This document shows positions 59,257-64,000 of a stretch of DNA of 64,000 nt, piece by piece. The notes below the pieces were generated by a model. The model was not told the origin of the DNA. It searched no databases and saw nothing but the letters and a program-made list of their open reading frames with translations. The stretch is taken from the NCBI GenBank assembly GCA_015499995.1, contig JADNRV010000038.1:1-64000 (forward strand), written 5' to 3'. Source of the DNA: Flammula alnicola (Eukaryota; Basidiomycota; Agaricomycetes; Agaricales; Strophariaceae). Both the position numbers and the translations under genes were made by a program. Within the stretch, counting starts at the first letter, position 1; each line of letters opens with the position of its first letter.

Positions 59257-61690
59257 AAAGTCACCCAACTCGTAAATTCAGCTGTTTAGGCGACAAGGTG
59301 CTCATATCTAAAGTGTTATGGTGAGATAATTGTTCCTACCTTGTCCTGGTTTATTCAGTTCTTCGGAGAAGTTGCAATGTTAACGTGTTGGTTTACTACT
59401 TAGTCTACTACTAACTTGACTTACTGTACTCAGGATGCATGCATATGGCTATACAACTTGTAAACAAACAGTTTTAGCTGAAGTATATATAACGCCGCCA
59501 ACAATAAATGGAATTATTCCTTTGAGAAAGCAACATTGTGCGCCTCGTAATCCAGGCCCACTCCAAGATACCTATAATATGCGTTCGATAAGACCAGGTC
59601 ATTGATTTACAACAACTCAAGCCGATTGGGGCTCAGACACTCTTAGTGATATCCGAGGTCGATGCATAAAGTACTTGAACGTGACGCATGACATGACGAG
59701 GATTGGAAAGTAGAGGGACCGACGTAAGGCTGGGGTTTGGGGGTGTGTTGCTGACCTGATTAATCAATTAAAGTTAGTAAGATGATAAGGTTGTCGGTGG
59801 CGACTATATGTGTACAGTACCCGAGTAACGACAGTATGTACAACGACTGATAGTATAGATATTCTTTCATCAGATAATTATAAGTAAAACGTCAAGAGGT
59901 TTCCCTGATTCTCGGAGTGATCTGTTTATTTCTTGTTCATGTGTATCTAGGGCCTGCAGCTGTCGGGCCCTCGCATCTCCATTCAAATGCCAGACTTGAA
60001 ATGCGGAAGGACTGCTCGGTTCTGTGCTGCATGTTACCGCGAAATGCTTCGTTTCACAAGTGAACGACATGCAGTATTGTTGTTTGTCGGGAAGTTCAGC
60101 GCCTCCAGAGGATTGTCTCTATAATTAAGACGCGTAACTCGTGTCAAGGGCGAATATGTGGTTCCGATATCAGTGGACACGCAACGCCTGTCACCTGCAC
60201 TAAGCCACATACATTCTTTCCCCGTTGCAAAAATTTGATGAGCTTTATTTAATTCTGTCTCATCCATAGAGAAATACATGGGTACCTTGAGCCGACTCCA
60301 AAGCCTACATAGACTCAATTGCCAACTGTACATCCGGATGATAAATGGAGGGGACGTACATCCGTCATCCAAGTGTACATCAGCCAGCGATCAACAAGAA
60401 ATGATCCGTGCTCCATCCCGCTCCTTCAATTTCTTTTCTTAGACGACACTAACCGATTGGTCAGTCTCTTTCGAGAGCTTCGTAGGGAAATTGCACCGGA
60501 GCGGCCGATTCCACCGTTTATATAATTCACAACAGAAGTGTCTTCAGCTTGAAGAGAACATTCAACGAATCAGATGTCGGGTTCGCAGAGGTGTGGTCCA
60601 ATCAGCAAGAGGTTTAGTAGGTCCACCACATGAGGTAACATATGTTATACCATCAACGTCCACTTGTTCGTAGATGGGAAACAGCCACGTCTATGACAGA
60701 TGCATCACAGTGGGCATCTGAAGTGTTTGTACATTGATAGTGCTCTTCAGATGTGCGTCAGCAGGCAGCAAGTGAATTTCCTAGTAAGCCATGAAAGATT
60801 CCACAAACAGTGATCGCGCGTGGTTCGACATGAAAGCTTGTCATCAAAGCAGTTTTGGTTTACTCAAGTCTCGAAGCCTGTGCGATCATTTTTTCCCGGG
60901 GTGGTCAACGTTTGGCAGACGTCTGTATGTCTGAAACGCAATTCTGAAGTCACAGATATGGTACAGTCCGGCAAGAGAGTACGATAAACATATCAGACAA
61001 CCAATTTCGGATTTTCCGTCAGAAAAGGGGCCTTCCACGAAATATTTCAGCGAACCAGATCTTCGGGAAAATCTTCGGAAGTTGTAGCTGGTTGCGCGAA
61101 CCTATGCGCGAGAGGCGACGGCCAAGATACTAGGCAGGGACAGGCCAACATGCCGGCCAGGCACTGTCGAGCGAATCAGATACTCTCGCAAAAACATTAG
61201 AAGACCACAGCGGATGCAAAACTGCGGCGAATTCCTCTAAGTCGCTGAGCGATCCATTTCAAGTACTGCGCAGTGAAGAAATTTAAACGGCCAAATGCGC
61301 TAGGTTTCAGCCGAGAGGTAAGCCCAAAGAGAGCAAAGCGACTGACACCCTTGTAAACCAGAATGGCCTCCAACGGCCTGCATCAACACCTAGATATGAT
61401 TGATCCATGATACTTACTTACCTTGACATCAGCGGTTCAGAGATTTATGAGCGAGAGATACCCAGTCACGGTTGCCTGCCAACCCGGCAGGGTTGCCATG
61501 GCAGCATGGCTTGTTCTCTAGACAACGATTCGTGGGATTGGCTGAACTTGGAACGGACGAAGATGTGGGCATCGTGAGGCCATCTGAAGAGTTCCAAAGG
61601 AAGGACAGTTTTTTGATCAGCTTGTGCATTTTACGGCAGTTGAAATACATCGCCAACTTTTTGTAGATCAGCTTTCTATTGTTCGCCTTT
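59257..61690. other. Gene-poor stretch, one weak hypothetical frame
   Basis: Minus-strand frames at 60372-60034 (MYFSMDETELNKAHQIF) and 60070-59870 (CETKHFAVTCSTEPSSPSAFQVWHLNGD) overlap in different frames and could be exons or shifted parts of one small gene. No domain is recognised and the join is not resolved. The rest shows nothing, apart from the MAP kinase promoter at the right end. Confidence 0.35.
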
Positions 61691-61696
61691 GTCTCT

Positions 61697-61703
61697 TATA
61701 AAA
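61697..61703 (+). promoter_or_regulatory. TATA box and CT-rich leader of the MAP kinase gene
   Basis: TATAAAA lies 94 bp before the ATG at 61791. It is followed by a pyrimidine-rich stretch (CGTCTTTGTTCTTTG, TCTCTTT), a common pattern around fungal transcription starts. Confidence 0.6.
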
Positions 61704-61790
61704 ACGCGTCTTTGTTCTTTGTTTCTCTTTGACCACCCGTCTCTTTCATCCCGACGTCCACGACGCCGTCCTCTCTTTAGACTATCTATC

Positions 61791-63351
<1,561 letters not shown>

Positions 63352-64000
63352 CCACCTTGTCTACCATAGCATTTGTAGAAGTTTCGTTGCCTTCGTTTGT
63401 AGGTGAGCTTTTTTATCCGTCTGAATGCCACTCCTCCAAAGAAGAACCGTTATTGATCCCCCCCCCTCGCATCTAGTTCTATCGCCCTCTGTATATGTAT
63501 AGCACAACATCCCCGAAATTTAGGTCGCTGGCCGGCGTCAATCCGATTACGAAAGAAAAACAAGGACATTTCCTGCTACGCAATTGTGAATTGTGTCTCT
63601 GTAGAATGCCGCCTCAAGCCAAGGGAGGGACGAAACGAAACCACCAATCATGATACCCCTTTCTCCACGTTTTTCATGATGTTATCGGTACAAAGAAAAG
63701 CAAATCACCGTTCTTCACTCCTCATCGTCTCAATTTCTAGTTCCATTCACAAATTCGCTTTGCAGTTTCCAATAGTATAGCAGTCCCTCTCTTTGTTTTG
63801 GCTCATATTTCGTTTCGTTGTTGGGAATTCAGATTCAGAGATTGTTCGACAAGCCGATCTGCTCTGGTTATTAAAGGACCTTTTACAGCCCAGCACTGTG
63901 TGCGATCGAAAGATGCTCTGAAGTTCAATACTTGACTCCAAGTCTCCGACTAAGGGCGGAATAAACGCGCTTTTCTCTATATACAGTGCACATTATCTTC
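63352..64000. other. 3' flank of the MAP kinase gene
   Basis: Nothing coding recognised; the window ends here. Confidence 0.5.

Overview
The window looks like nuclear DNA of a mushroom-forming basidiomycete (Agaricomycetes). Genes are dense with 45-75 bp GT-AG introns, and the families fit: a Kre6/Skn1 glucan-synthesis protein, a Crh-type GH16 enzyme, a pappalysin-like M43 protease, F-box-like proteins, a double cyanovirin-N protein, a PA-domain protein and a TEY MAP kinase. The genus cannot be named from sequence alone. Exon joins were checked by hand for reading phase. Layout: 1-730, a broken alpha/beta-hydrolase gene. 2487-10594 (+), a 12-exon gene of about 2,479 residues that resembles the fungal UNC80-like family. 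10.7-33 kb, a rearranged accessory island. 33.5-37.2 kb (-), SEC24 with an N-terminal WW domain. 39.3-40.9 kb (-), a protein with two cyanovirin-N domains. 45.4-47.8 kb (-), an ELYS-like nuclear pore gene with a reading-frame problem. 48.1-49.1 kb (-), a secreted PA-domain protein. 51.2-52.4 kb (+), an M43 metalloprotease. 52.7-55.7 kb (-), KRE6/SKN1. 58.56-59.25 kb, a TA-flanked MITE. 61.8-63.35 kb (+), a Fus3/Kss1-type MAP kinase. The island is the most unusual part. Two neighbouring F-box-like genes at 11.0-15.0 kb occur again, inverted, at 26.8-32.9 kb, on either side of a GH16 cell-wall gene. The left copies have full reading frames. In the right arm one gene has a one-base deletion and the other is split by a 2.2 kb terminal-inverted-repeat element rich in GTCTTTG motifs. 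Between the arms, 15269-24835 is a head-to-tail array of five Helitron-type elements. The first is 7.2 kb and encodes a complete Rep-helicase; the other four are 0.16-0.94 kb and non-coding. A diverged copy of the same flank at 10.74-10.89 kb has no insert, so the whole array appears to occupy a single A/T site. The secretory and cell-wall genes (SEC24, Kre6, Crh, M43 protease, PA protein) share related compartments, but nothing in the sequence suggests an operon or a metabolic cluster. I found no tRNA, rRNA or CRISPR array.
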